Assembly (NCBI RefSeq): GCF_000002595.2
Contig: NC_057005.1
Span: forward strand, 1,095,565-1,159,564
Direction: 5' to 3'
DNA from: Chlamydomonas reinhardtii
Taxonomy: Eukaryota > Chlorophyta > Chlorophyceae > Chlamydomonadales > Chlamydomonadaceae
Length of the DNA: 64,000 nt
Position 1 is the first letter of the stretch; each line of letters opens with the position of its first letter. The notes under the pieces are model-generated. The model did not search any database. It saw only the letters and a program-made list of their open reading frames with translations, and was not told the origin of the DNA. This document shows positions 1 to 10,420 of this stretch, in pieces. Both the position numbers and the translations under genes were made by a program.

Positions 1-1
1 G

Positions 2-616
2 GACTTCACGGTGGTGGTGTTCGCGGCCAACACCATCGTGCACGGCACACGGCCTCTGTCCACCTCCGGGGACGTGATCCGGTGGGGGTCGAGCCACTTC
101 CTTCGCTACCAGGACGCGGACGCTCTCGCACAGCTGGCGGCCGCCCACGGGGTGGACGGGCTGGGCAGCCTGCAGGAGCAGCAGCTGCAGGCGGTGTGGG
201 CAGCGAAGCGGGAGCAGCGGGCGGCTGCGGCTCGGCGGCTTGAGGCGGGCATGGCGGAGCGGCGGGTTCGGGCGATACGGGAGCACGCCGCTGCGGGAGT
301 CCGGGCGCTGGTGACGGACCCGGCCACCGGACGCCTGCCGCCGCTGCTGTTCTGGCAGGTGTGGCGACGGGGGGTGGCGCAAGACCCCAATAATAATAAG
401 ACCCCGGAGGTTGTGGCGGCGGCGTGTTCAGCGGGCAGCACTAAGGAGCGTTCGCTGCTGGCGTTGACGGTGGTGCCAGCCCCAGCGCTGCCAGCCTCTG
501 CAGCCACCCAGCGTCCCATGCCAGCTGTCCCGTGCCTCTCCCCAGCTGTCCCACCCCAGCAGTCCCACATCCGCTGTCCCCTCCCAGATGTCCCTCCCAG
601 CTGTCCCTTCCAGTAG
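2..616 (+). CDS. 3' part of an FHA-domain protein, kinesin-3-like (partial)
   Basis: The reading frame is already open at the window edge, so the gene begins upstream. Its first ~40 residues, with GDVIRWGSSHFLRY, look like the last strands of an FHA domain of the kinesin-3/KIF1 type, in which a G-D-x-I-x-x-G turn precedes an N/S-H-F-R-F/Y strand. An Ala/Arg/Gln-rich helical stretch follows to about residue 115. A possible donor lies at 359 (TGGCAG|GTGTGG). If it is used, the rest to the stop at 616 is intron, which fits because 510-680 is a CCAGCTGTCCC-type minisatellite rather than normal coding sequence. A short open piece at about 2002-2091 behind a CTAG acceptor could be a further exon, but I could not prove it. 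The FHA call is moderate, the kinesin link weaker, and the 3' end unsure. Confidence 0.45.
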   Translation, partial: DFTVVVFAANTIVHGTRPLSTSGDVIRWGSSHFLRYQDADALAQLAAAHGVDGLGSLQEQQLQAVWAAKREQRAAAARRLEAGMAERRVRAIREHAAAGVRALVTDPATGRLPPLLFWQVWRRGVAQDPNNNKTPEVVAAACSAGSTKERSLLALTVVPAPALPASAATQRPMPAVPCLSPAVPPQQSHIRCPLPDVPPSCPFQ

Positions 617-685
617 TCCCTTCCAGTTGTCCCTTCCAGCTGTCCCACACCAACTGTCCCACCCCAGCTGTCCCTTCGGCTCCCT
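510..685. repeat. Minisatellite of CCAGCTGTCCC-type units
   Basis: About 10-15 imperfect copies of an 11-15 bp unit with core CAGCTGTCCC (variants AGTTGTCCC, AGATGTCCC). It keeps several frames open on both strands, which explains the overlapping open frames here. Confidence 0.85.
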
Positions 686-2235
686 TCTCAAACGCAGCTT
701 CAGCGAAATCTACAGCCTGCCCGACTCCCGGCGTGTGCGGCCTTCCGCCCGCCTTCCAAAACGCAACAGCCCCCGCCTCTCCTCGCCAGCCGCTCACAGC
801 CGAAACTCTGCTTCTTTCTTAATCAGCCACAAACATCAGCCACAAACAATGCCTCGGAAACAACACCTCGGAAACTTCCTCCCATCTAGTGCGCGGCCAC
901 AGCTCCCCTACCGAACGTCGCAGCACCTATCCTCACCATCAGCAACGCTTCCTCACCTCCGGTTGTGTTGTTGGCGTGTTGCACCGCATTCGGCCTGCCC
1001 GCCACAATTGTCGTACACATTCGGGCCCCTCTTCTGCTTTGCTTCGCCTTGTTCTTGCCCCTGCTTGTCACACTGTCGCCCGGCCATTGTTTTGCTGCAC
1101 GCCGTTGCATTACGCTAGTGCTCGTCTACACAGCTCATCCGTGGACGCCGGTCGACTGCCTGCAGGTGCGCATCGGCTATGCTATCCGCGCGGTGTGGCG
1201 TCGCATTGAGTCTGTGTGGTGCTATCGCCTTGGCCGGGCGCCCGGAGCGTGAGGAATGCGCGTCAGCAAAACATCGACACAACCTGCCAGCTACCGTCGG
1301 TACAGTAACAGCGCGCGAACGACGCACCAATGCCTTGTCCCTTCTTGCTACGCATTTATGTGGGCACGGGTGGGAGCCACACACATCGGGACTACGCTTT
1401 CCTGCCCCTTGCCATGTTCCATGACAGGCGTCTTGAGGTGCGCTCGGAGGAGGGGCAGTCCGACGGCTGCAGGGGCGGACAGGGGGTGTCAATGTCGGTT
1501 TTGGGGGCCGCCGCATGGGTCGGCTGGCCACGACTCCGCTATTTGGCAGAATATGTAAATGTACAAGTTCAGTGGCAAAATCATTTGAGCGACACACGTT
1601 TCGTAGTGCTAGAGCGGTGCGACCAAGTGTTGTGTGTATTTCCAGTTTTACAAGCATTAAAGCGGCGGCAGAAACGCTTGTGAGTATAACACTCTGCTAA
1701 GTTCAGCATTGTAAAATGCGCGCGCACGTTTTAAGCAGTCGAGCGGAGGCAACGACGCATGCAAGCCGCAAGGAATGCCCTCGCACACCCAGCTGGCGAC
1801 GGACGCACGCAGCCCATGTGTCCCAATTTACCTCATTGGTTTGCAATTCAGACCCACGGGCGCGGACCAAGTGGTAAGCTCACTGGGCTGAACCCTGTGG
1901 TGTCCCCCATAGGCACTCGGCACACCTCACACGGCACCAGGCCGCCGCCACACTGCCTCCTTCTTAGCCCCATGCAATTTGGCATCTGTCGCCTGCCTAG
2001 GTACGGTGTGTACACTGAGGAGCAGTACAACGCACAGCGCCAGAGCGAGGAGCGTGCCAAGTGGGCTGCGGGCGTCAGGCAAGTGGCATGAACGACGGGC
2101 GCAAGGCACACGCAGCACCTAGGGGTGGTGGGAAATGACGCCAGCAGTGGTGAATAGGGGTTGCTGTACGCCGCCAACACATGCACTCCTGTTGCACGTG
2201 CTGCTCGCCTGCAAACCACCGCCAGCCTCACGACG
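617..2235. other. Intergenic or intronic stretch upstream of the SpoU gene
   Basis: No confident gene. It holds the tail of the minisatellite, a copy of a 166-bp dispersed repeat (1259-1424) and, at 2002-2091, a short open piece rich in Glu/Gln/Arg that could be an exon of either neighbour. I saw no clear promoter motif. Confidence 0.5.
1259..1424 (+). repeat. Dispersed 166-bp repeat, copy 1
   Basis: By eye this is identical to the reverse complement of 34806-34971, apart from the last few bases. Its last ~85 bp also match, inverted, 9287-9370 and the duplicate 10678-10761. No terminal inverted repeats or target duplication are visible at this copy. The family was not recognised. Confidence 0.85.
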
Positions 2236-2708
2236 ATGAAGCACCGTCGTGTCGTAACAACAACATCGCGGCACGCTGCCCTCCGCCGCCGCTCGGCTGC
2301 TCGCAGGTCCATCACCGGCAACCGGGACCACACGGCCTGGGACGGCTCCCAGCTGGACCCGCCGGCGCTGCTCAGCGGCGTCACGGTGGTCATCATGAGC
2401 CCGCGCAAGCCCGTCACGGTGAGGGGGCTGCGGGGGCTGTGGGGGCTGTGGGGGCTGGGGGTTAGTTGGGGGTGGCTGCATGTTGTATGGGCGAAGGCGT
2501 AGAAGCATGGGGTAAAACTGTAAAAGTGAGGGCGTCGCAAAGAAAGGGCGATTGGACGTCGTGCAACAAAGATAGACACGGCGGCTGGGCTGCCTCTCTC
2601 AGCGCGTTACCCGTGCCCCGGCAGTGATCGCAATGTCTATCCATCAGCGTTGAGGCGCATGGTCGAAGCGGCAATGCCGAGCTGGTTGCAGCGATTCCAA
2701 AACACACA

Positions 2709-2756
<48 letters not shown>

Positions 2757-2787
2757 GGGCGATTCGTTTCGTTTCTAACACACACAC

Positions 2788-2840
<53 letters not shown>

Positions 2841-4308
2841 TTCCTTGTGCTCTTTAACACACGTGTTCACTCCTACGATTCCTAGCGACGCGGAGCTAGG
2901 AATCGTAGGAGTGCCTGGGCCTCACGGTACCGTGAGCATATGCATGGGTTTGCACCCTTGAGAGCGTGTGGACACTAATCCCCCCTCGAGGTTAGAGTAG
3001 CGGGGGTTGCGCGATTTCCGGTTGGTAAGACCGGCGGCTCACCGCAGCAGGTATGCGAGGTAATTTCAGGGAACATCCGTAAAACATCGCTTTGCCCATC
3101 GCATACACTGTCTTTGTGCTATGTTTTCCGTGTGCTCTTTAACACACGTCTTCACGGGCGCAGGTGGGCACGGTGGCTCGGGCTCTGGGCAGCTTCGAGT
3201 GTGAGGACCTTCGCATCGTGATGCCGCGGCAGGAGTCGTACATCACCCGGTGAGGGCGCAGGAGCGGGAGGGTGACCGAGGTTGTGGCGGCAGGGAGCGG
3301 AGCAGTCAGGGGCAGTGGGGCCGGGCCCGTGGGGCTGCCGAATTGGCACAACGGCACGGTGTGTGGCCTTGTTGCTTGGCGCCGACTCATCATGGTGGCT
3401 GCTGGCTCCAGCCTCCCAGTGAAGCGCGGCTCGCTATCCGCCATGTGTGTCGTGCCTCGAACCTCTCCCTGCAGCAGGCACGCCAAGAGCGCGAGCAAGG
3501 GGGCGCAGTACATCCTCTACCGTGCGGGCCACTACGACTCTATTGCTGAGGCCACGTCCGACTGCGACGTGAGCGGCGCGTGCGGCTGGGTGTGCCTTGG
3601 GGTGTAGTCCTTCTGTCATGACAGGTCGCTCGGCACCGCACACACCCATCGCATACACCGACAGTATGTTTGCTTACCCTTCATGCGCTCTGCAACACGA
3701 CACGCCTGCAGGTGCGTGTGGCCTTCACGCGGTGGGCACAATCCAGCTCGCCGCACGTGTACAAGGTGAGTGGGGGGTTGGGGACTAGTGTCGCTGATGG
3801 TGTAATTATAGTAAGCATGGTCGCACTGCTGCCGACGTTTCACTGTGGCCGTACTGCTGACAAGAAGTGTGTTCACGGTTGCCACGAGTCGCTTTGCGTC
3901 AGCGCACATGAGTGTATACGAGATGTGACGACCGTGCACTCAAATATACACAGCTCCATCTTTCCACGCCTCCTGAGTGCCACGTTGCCATTAGGGTTTG
4001 ACCCATGCTGGCTCGCGGCCCCCGACACAGGTCGACATCAACGGCCTCACCAGCCACCCCGCCATCGCCAACGTCATCACACAGCCGCTGCTGCGCTCAC
4101 CGCCGCCGCCCCCGCCGCCCTCCTCTCCGTGGACGGCAGCCGCCGCGGCGGCGGCCGAGGCGGCGGAGGCTCGGCTGGGCGGCGGCAGTGCATCTGCCGC
4201 CTCCAGTTCTGGGCCTGCTAGCGGGGATGAGGAAGCCGATGAGGAGGCGGGTTCGGCTGAGTCGCGGCCGGCGTCTTCTCCTGCGTCTTTGGAACGCACG
4301 GAAGCACA

Positions 4309-4343
<35 letters not shown>

Positions 4344-4978
4344 CGGGTGGCGCGGCGCCGCGCATGCCCAGGATAGCGCTGGTGTTTGGTCGCGAGGAGC
4401 TCGGCATGAGTGACGAGGAGGTGGACAGCTGCGAGGTGTGCTGCTCCGTGCCCATTGGGCGACTGCAGGTACGTCAGAGCGTGCGTGCGAGCAGGAAGTG
4501 GGACGCGTGTGTGTATATTGTACGCATGCGGGACATACAGGTGTTCACGTGCGCAATGGGGGCATGCGTACCGTAGGTGCACCTGTGCGCCTGCACATCC
4601 AATGCCACCCCACAGCCTGGTCAGCAGGGCCGCCATATCTGTGAACGTATCATTACGTATGCCTCCATGCGCCTTCTGCGAGGCCACTGACCCCTTGCCT
4701 CCGTGTCCAACACCACGCCTTACCCACATCGCACCGCACCGTATCGCTTGGGACCTGTGCAGGAGTCGCTGTCGCTGTCGCACGCGGTCTCCATCGCCCT
4801 GTGCAACCTGTACCAGGCCCGGCTGCAGCACCTCACCAGCAGCGCCACCGCCAGCAGCAGCGGCGGCGGCGGCCCCGGCAGGGACAGCCTCGGCGAGGGC
4901 GGTGGCGGCGGCTTCAGCGGCTCCTACCTCATAGATCCCAGCACAGGGGCGCTCCGGGTGGCGCCGTCGTCGGCATGA
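2236..4978 (+). CDS. SpoU/TrmH-family (SPOUT) RNA 2'-O-ribose methyltransferase, organellar candidate
   Basis: Transfers a methyl group from SAM to a ribose 2'-OH of tRNA or rRNA. Exons: 2236-2418, 3164-3249, 3478-3568, 3712-3765, 4031-4468, 4763-4978 (355 codons plus stop; phases fit). After an Arg/Thr/Ser-rich N-terminus that looks like an organelle presequence, [11 protein letters not shown] leads into motif 1 ([19 protein letters not shown]). [10 protein letters not shown] follows. Motif 2 is [15 protein letters not shown] (~residues 252-266) and motif 3 is [16 protein letters not shown] (~286-301), the SAM-binding trefoil knot. Layout resembles the TrmJ/LasT branch. A ~95-residue low-complexity insertion (Ala, Glu and a (AGC)n-coded Ser run) splits the domain before motif 2. 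The start is the first in-frame ATG after a stop-free Arg-rich run; an upstream exon is possible. A TGTAA at 5245-5249 may serve as poly(A) signal. Substrate RNA cannot be told. Confidence 0.88.
2702..2837. repeat. Two (CA)n tracts in intron 1 of the SpoU gene
   Basis: Tracts at about 2702-2756 and 2780-2837, separated by a short GATTCGTTTCGTTTCTAAC spacer. A TTGTGCTCTTTAACACAC module follows at about 2846-2863 and is repeated near 3131-3148, just before the exon 2 acceptor. Confidence 0.9.
2868..2913. repeat. Perfect 19-bp inverted repeat (hairpin)
   Basis: Arms at 2868-2886 and 2895-2913 are exact reverse complements with an 8-base loop. It sits in intron 1 right after the CA tract and TTTAACACAC module. 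A 16-bp palindrome (CTCACGGTACCGTGAG) follows at about 2921-2936. Confidence 0.9.
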
Positions 4979-5650
4979 GGCATGGGGGCCCGGGGGCCTG
5001 GGGAGTGGGGAGTGGGGAGCAGGTCAACCCGTGGAGGTAGGGCGTGGCTTTTGGAGGTGGGGTGGGTGGCCGTTCATGTGGAGGACGGAGTGACTAAATC
5101 ACAAGTATGAAATGGGGGTGGCCGACGGAGGAGGGTGGCGCATCGAAGGCGCAGTGTCGCGAGCGCGTGTGAGCACGGGGGTGATTGTCGGCTGACTCTG
5201 GGCCTGCAGGGGAGCTGTCGAGAAGCACAGAGCAACTTCGGCCGTGTAAAAGGGAAGTCACTGACTCCGGGACCCCGGCTGTGTCCGCTTACAGCAGCTT
5301 CCATGCACCGTGCATAGCCTTTTGCAGCTCGCATCCGCCACACTCCTCATCATGTCCACAACGCCCGGCCCCGGCTGTTGCCGCCACGCCGCCTCCCTGT
5401 GCAACCTGCTACCCAATCCATCGCAAGCTGCGTTCAGCTCTAGTAACATGCGTCGAGAAGACACAGACGATGCGCGGAGTAGACACAGGGCATGCCAATA
5501 ACTGGCTCGCAGTCGGCCATCAATGCGCTGAAGTCCAGCAACCGACATGCTGTTCCTGTATCACTTTGTCGCAGCGCCACTCCTCCTGGCGCCCCCATCC
5601 TTCCGTGCGTGCGCATCTTCGCCCTCTCCACACGGCATCCAGCATACCTC
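4979..5650. other. Tail-to-tail 3' region between the SpoU gene (+) and GPN2 (-)
   Basis: A TGTAA for the + gene lies at 5245-5249 and one for the - gene (TTACA on +) at 5289-5293, so the two transcripts should end within a few dozen bases of each other or overlap slightly. Position 5066-5116 holds an inverted copy of a short dispersed repeat also seen near 15868, 46985 and 48347. Confidence 0.5.
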
Positions 5651-6222
5651 TCACTGAGAACCGCCTTGCCCTGGCGCCTCGCCTTGCCCCGACACCTTCT
5701 GCGCTTCCGCCCGTTTCCCAAATGTGGAGCTGGGGGCTTTGCTCGCCTCCGACACCGCCCTGCCGCCCCTCCCGGCACTCTCCTCGTCCTTGCCCTCGCC
5801 CTTGCCCTCGCGCTCGCCCGCCTCCGCCCGCTCCTGCACCTCTCCATCGACGTACTTCTCCTGTGTAGTTAAGCCCCCGGGGCAGCAGGCAGCAGGCAGG
5901 GGTTAGCGGGTGTGGCGGACGTGGGCTAAGTGCAAAATTCCAAGCCGCAACTGCCATTGGCGCTTGGTGCTAGGCGCTAGGCGTCAGGTGGCGTGCCCAT
6001 GCCGCCCCTGCATACCTACTCACCGGTCCAAGCCCCCCCCCCCCCTTACACACGCGCCAGCATAGAGCTGCAATCATGGAGGCAGCAGCTTCCCCGCCAC
6101 ACACACGCGCCCATGCCCAACACTCTCCCTGCCGGCACGCCACATACACACACTCACGTAGTCCTGCGTGCTTCTTCGCTTGTGCCCCAAAGTACACACG
6201 CACACACGCACACACACACACA

Positions 6223-6276
<54 letters not shown>

Positions 6277-8831
6277 GTCCGGCACCCACCTGCAAGCTGA
6301 GCCAGATGTCCTTGTCCCCCAGCGCCGACGTCGCGCTGCCGTACAGGATCTCGGGCGGGTACGGCGAGTGCCCACGCAGCGTGGCGAAGCAGTAGCCGTT
6401 GGCCTTGTCCGCCGCGATCACCAGCTTTGCCAAACTCTCGCGCTCCTGTACGGCACAGCGTGTTCGGCGCAGATGGGTTTGTGCCGCCCTGCCCTGACTC
6501 ACCTGCACTCCCCCCTTCAGACACCCTTCCTCACCTGAATGGCGAGCGGCACGAAGCTGACCAGACCGTACTCCTCCACCACCTCACACAGCCCCAGGCT
6601 CAGCTTCCTGCGAGAGTTAAACTTGAACATGATTATTGTAGTGCAACACCCTTTCCACGTGGTGCTTCGTAGATGCGTGAGCCTTTCGGAGCGCAGATTT
6701 GTCTTGTAGCGACGACGGCAGCTGCAACTCACTTGAACTTGTTTGAAAAGGGCTTGCCGCCCATGGCCGCCACCAGATAGCCCAGGTCCTGGACCTCGGT
6801 GTAAAAGTCCAGATTGAAGTCTGCAGTGTATTTGTGCACATCGGGGTGTCAGGGTCACGAACGCCGGGGCGGTGCGGGTTGGCAGCCATGCCGGGCGCCC
6901 TGCCACCACCACTGCAGCCGCAGCAGCCCCCATCGACCATCACCTGTCTTCATCAGACTGCGGCGCTTCTTCCCTCCCTCCCTCTATCCCTCTCCGCCGC
7001 TCATCGGGACACACAGGATCCCGCCACACACAGTCCCCCATGTACCGTGTCACCCCCTTCCCCTCGTGCTTTCCTAATGTAGCCTCCCTGCCTCACGCCG
7101 TCATGCTCGCCCCCATGACTTATGTGACAAGCAATGACTCACCCAGTGAGCCGTACTGCCGTACCAGGTCCATCTTTGACAGTACGTTGATGTGCGGCAG
7201 CTCCAGATGCAGCATGGTGTTGAGCGACAGCAGCAGCGCCGACAAGTATCTATAGGCGAGGGCAGGGGCAGCAGCGTGTGGCGGGCAGCGTATGGCGGCA
7301 GCGTGTGGTGTGGTGGCACACGGAGTCAGTGCCGGCAGCGGCAGCGCACAGCAGTGGTAGCGGTGGCATTCGGGAAAGCTCAGGTGCATCTCGTGCATAC
7401 GGAGGGCGGCCTGGAGCGCCGGGCTTCCTGCGGCAGGCTGCGTTTCCACGTCCGCCTGCAAGCCCCTGTCCATGCAGCCCGGCCTCAGCTCTGCGCTATC
7501 TTGGCTACCCCTCTCGCCCCCCTCGCCAGTTTCCCTGTCCCCTCGTGCCACTCCTACTCCTCAGTTCCCCTCTCCTTTGCGCTTGCCTGCCCCCTCCATG
7601 CCTCCTTGCTTCCACCCTCTCCCCCTCGCGCCGCGCCCCCGCTCTCACTTGGATGGGTCGGTGCACAGGTGGGCGTCCACCAGCTGAAGGGCCACCAGCC
7701 TGTAGGCGCGGCTGTTGGACAGCCAGTCCACCACGGCACGCAGCGAGCCGCCCTCCTGCGCCCCAGCCACCGCAAACAGCTCCACCTGCCGGCCGTGCGT
7801 GTGTGTATGTGTGTGTATGTGTGTGTACATGTGTGTACATGTGTGTACATGCGTGTGTAAGCGTGTGTGTTTGTACTTTTGTGTGTTGTGTGTTGGTTAC
7901 AGAGCACAAGCGACACCAACATGCTATGACACAACTACGCGTGTTTGTGTTTGGTGCATGGGTCGAGGGCAGTATGGTATGATAGTAAAGCGCGAGCGCC
8001 CGCGTATCGCCCGCTTTGTGAGGGTGATTCCAGCCAAGATATGGTGGCGCATTGACGTACCTGGCCGGGGCAATCAAATATGAAGTAGTAGTCCTCTGCG
8101 GGCGGTGGAGAACAGTAGTTGAACAGTGGAGACACATCTCTTTGTTGTAAGCAGAAGCTCGGAAAGCCAGTGAGACTTAGGATTACGCCTGTCCCTTGAC
8201 GTTTGCCGCTTTGGTCTTCCTGCCTGCAGCTTCACATCCGCGACCCATCTCTCCCCGATCCTCCTCTCACTCCTTGTTCCCCAACCTTCCCACGCACCCT
8301 TTTCCAGCGGCTCTAGTTTCTCCTGGAGCCAGTCCAGGTTCTTGGCCAGATAGTTCATACAGTACAGTAGGCCTGTATCGTAGTGTCGGTGTTGGTGGTG
8401 ATGTTGATGGTTGTGAGAAGGAACACACGAACGTTGGAATGCAAGGCAGTCGGAAGGTGGTACGGTACTGCGCGTGTTGTCTGCTTCTGGCCCCATTCTG
8501 CCCCAAAACTACCCCTGTCCGCCCCACCAGTCCCCGTAGCCGCAGTCATCCTCTAACCTTGAAACCTTTTCACATCCTTAAAAACTAGAACGCCAACACC
8601 TCTCCCCCTTTTACCTCCGTTCGGCCCCAGCTTGAGTTCCACCATCACCTTCTCCAGGCACACCAGATCCGCCACGTCCACCGCCGGCTGGTACGGCAGC
8701 ATGTCGTTGGCTGGGTCCAGGTTCACGATGGCGACCTTGCGGCCGGCCGCTTGCATGAACTGCTGCATGCCATGACAGTAGGTGGTCTTGCCGCTGCCGG
8801 GCGGCCCCACCACCACCTGGCCAAACGGCAT
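5651..8831 (-). CDS. GPN2: GPN-loop GTPase 2 (GPN2/QQT1 type)
   Basis: GPN GTPases work in pairs in cytoplasmic assembly and nuclear import of RNA polymerase II; plant GPN2 is QQT1. Exons in transcript order: 8831-8615, 8372-8298, 8097-8063, 7785-7649, 7249-7143, 6820-6733, 6607-6535, 6445-6290, 5860-5651 (365 aa; every phase fits). P-loop [11 protein letters not shown] (residues 6-16), NLDPAND, the defining LGPNGGL loop (~68-74), DCPGQ Walker B/G3 (~105-109), LSKMDL base-recognition motif and [16 protein letters not shown] are all present. ADKANGYCF lies in exon 8. The last exon adds a charged Gly/Glu/Arg-rich tail of ~60 residues not needed by the family (usually ~300 aa). The start is the ATG directly before the P-loop strand, as in homologues. 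Intron 8 carries a (CA)n tract. Confidence 0.93.
6191..6275. repeat. (CA)n microsatellite in GPN2 intron 8
   Basis: A nearly pure CA run of about 80 bp on the + strand (TG in the transcript), close to the donor of the exon ending at 6290. Confidence 0.9.
7795..7890. repeat. (TG)n-rich tract in GPN2 intron 3
   Basis: TGTGTATG-type run on +, just upstream (in transcript order) of the acceptor for the exon starting at 7785. The words TTACAGAGCAC just beyond it resemble the TTAAAGAGCAC module found beside other TG tracts here. Confidence 0.8.
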
Positions 8832-9029
8832 GGCGCCTCGCGGTTCCTAGGTCGCGCCGATGAGCTGATGAGTCTATGCGTTCATCAATCACTAGGCACC
8901 TGTACAACAGTTTATTGTGAGAGTGGCGACAACGTGAAAGTCCTGCAAAATTCTAGATGGTTTGCGTCGGCACGCCGCCTTGCGCTTGTCACGCGTCCGA
9001 TTGCAAAGAGTGCTTCTATGTTTATGTAA
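8832..9029. other. 5' flank of GPN2
   Basis: Unique sequence upstream of the GPN2 start. I saw no clear TATA box or other motif. Confidence 0.4.
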
Positions 9030-9286
9030 TTGTTCCAAATCCGCTTGAAAAAGCAGCTAAGAGCACAGTCCCATTCTGCAGCATTGTGTTTCGTGTCGGC
9101 AGTCTGAGATCGAAATGGGCAACACAGATGTTGGGCGAGCAAGCATGCCCGACAAGCGGGGCTAGCGGGGCCGGTTGAAGACCTACATGCCCCATACTCC
9201 AATCGCCCGCTGACCCGCCCATGGCGCAGCTTGGTGTTGCCATCAACTCCCACTCTCCCAGCCTTGGTCGCCCAGACGCTCACGCA

Positions 9287-9370
9287 CACGTGATGGAACA
9301 TGGCAAGGGGCAGGAAAGCGTAGTCCCGATGTGTGTGGCTCCCACCCGTGCCCACATAAATGCGTAGCAA
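9287..9370 (-). repeat. Dispersed repeat, 85-bp partial copy
   Basis: Matches one end of the 166-168 bp element at 1259-1424 and 34804-34971, then diverges after GCGTAGCAAGAAG. It is present again at 10678-10761 because of the contig duplication. Confidence 0.85.
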
Positions 9371-9736
9371 GAAGACTTACTCCTGTTGAGGCTCCAATCG
9401 CAAGCTCATGGCAAGATGTATCGTTAAACAGCTGGCCTTCTCGTCAGCTACATAGCGCCCTGCGCTCAGGTCCGATGTCTTCTCTAGTAGGGTAAACAAG
9501 GAGGTGGCTGCCTTATGGCAGGAAAAGGGCTGATCCCGGGGCCACCTTGACGCGGGCGCCTACTAAGCACACGCCTCTATGTTGGGGGCCTTTGGCATCC
9601 CCGCAAATCCGGACATGGCCGGTTGGGTGGGGTGCACAGTCCGTGCTAACCCGCAGCTAACAAACTAGTCACGTCACTCGCCGCCAATCAACACGTGCAC
9701 CCTCAGCCCCACGCCCTGCTAGCGCCGTTCAGGCTC

Positions 9737-9859
9737 TCAGCCCGGCCCCGCCGCCGCCGGCGGCCATGGCGGCCGCTGCAGCTTGGTCGGCCGCTCGAAG
9801 CCCATCAGCTTCAGCAGGAGGAGCACACGGATCACGTTGGCGGCGGAGACGTCGCGGTT
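9737..9859 (-). pseudogene. Possible TnpB/Fanzor-like terminal exon (copy A)
   Basis: Behind a good acceptor (CCATCCCCAG) an open stretch reads NRDVSAANVIRVLLLLKL and then GFERPTKLQRP before a stop. An R-D-x-x-A-A-x-N-I-like motif followed by a short helix and a G-x-x-R-P tail is typical of the RuvC-III end of TnpB/Fanzor nucleases, known from algal DNA transposons. No zinc ribbon or upstream RuvC motif was found between this point and the neighbouring genes, so at best it is a remnant. The identification is tentative. Confidence 0.3.
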
Positions 9860-10320
9860 CTGGGGATGGTAAGGTATAGTAGGGTAAAAAATGTGGAGCA
9901 CAGGCGTGCCCACTCCGAATCACGCCATCACAGCAAAACTTCACTGCAGCCTCCTAGCTCTCAAACTCTTGCTAATTCATGTACACGATGAGGTATGGCG
10001 GCCCCGCACACCTAATCCGTAAATCGTGCGCAAGGCATCCTAACAGGGCATCAATCCCCCATCCAGCAACCGCTCATACTCAGTCCCCCCCATCAGTGCC
10101 CCTCAGCGACGTATCGCACGCGGTCAAGCTTTTGCTTCCATTCGCGCCAGGGCACAATCCTGCCTGGCTCCGACCCCTGAAGCCTCTGTGCCAAACCATC
10201 TTCACTCTTTCCCGGTCACACCAATTTTCCTGACCACCTCTCTCCACGCCAGCTATGGACGCCGGCGACCAGCCCTCCTCCCACACCGCAGCAAAGGCGG
10301 CCCATCCAGAGTGTGCGTCG

Positions 10321-10420
10321 NNNNNNNNNNNNNNNNNNNNNNNNNNNNNNNNNNNNNNNNNNNNNNNNNNNNNNNNNNNNNNNNNNNNNNNNNNNNNNNN
10401 NNNNNNNNNNNNNNNNNNNN
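10321..10420. other. Assembly gap (100 N)
   Basis: A run of exactly 100 N, the usual placeholder for a gap of unknown size. Confidence 0.99.

Larger units (their letters stand above)
9030..10320. repeat. Copy A of a 1291-bp direct duplication flanking the N gap
   Basis: Matches 10421-11711 at a constant offset of 1391. The only difference I noticed is A at 10223 against G at 11614. Copy A ends exactly at the N run and copy B starts exactly after it, which points to unmerged overlapping contig ends rather than a biological duplication. Confidence 0.92.

Noticed and set aside
1115-1657. 180-codon minus-strand open frame overlapping the 166-bp repeat
   Set aside because: No family motif, and the same repeat elsewhere has stops in this frame; open by high GC.
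2644-2860. Open frames coding for Cys-Val or Thr-His dipeptide strings over CA/TG tracts (also near 6200, 29600, 44800, 48800)
   Set aside because: Microsatellites remain open in several frames on both strands; they lie in introns or intergenic DNA.
8850-8890. Hammerhead-like CTGATGAG word upstream of GPN2
   Set aside because: No GAAA segment or closing stems in the right places.
9287-9370. Coding reading of the dispersed repeat as a nuclease fragment (HGKGQESVV...)
   Set aside because: It would lie on the strand opposite the Fanzor-like exon, ends at a stop, and lacks any conserved acidic block.
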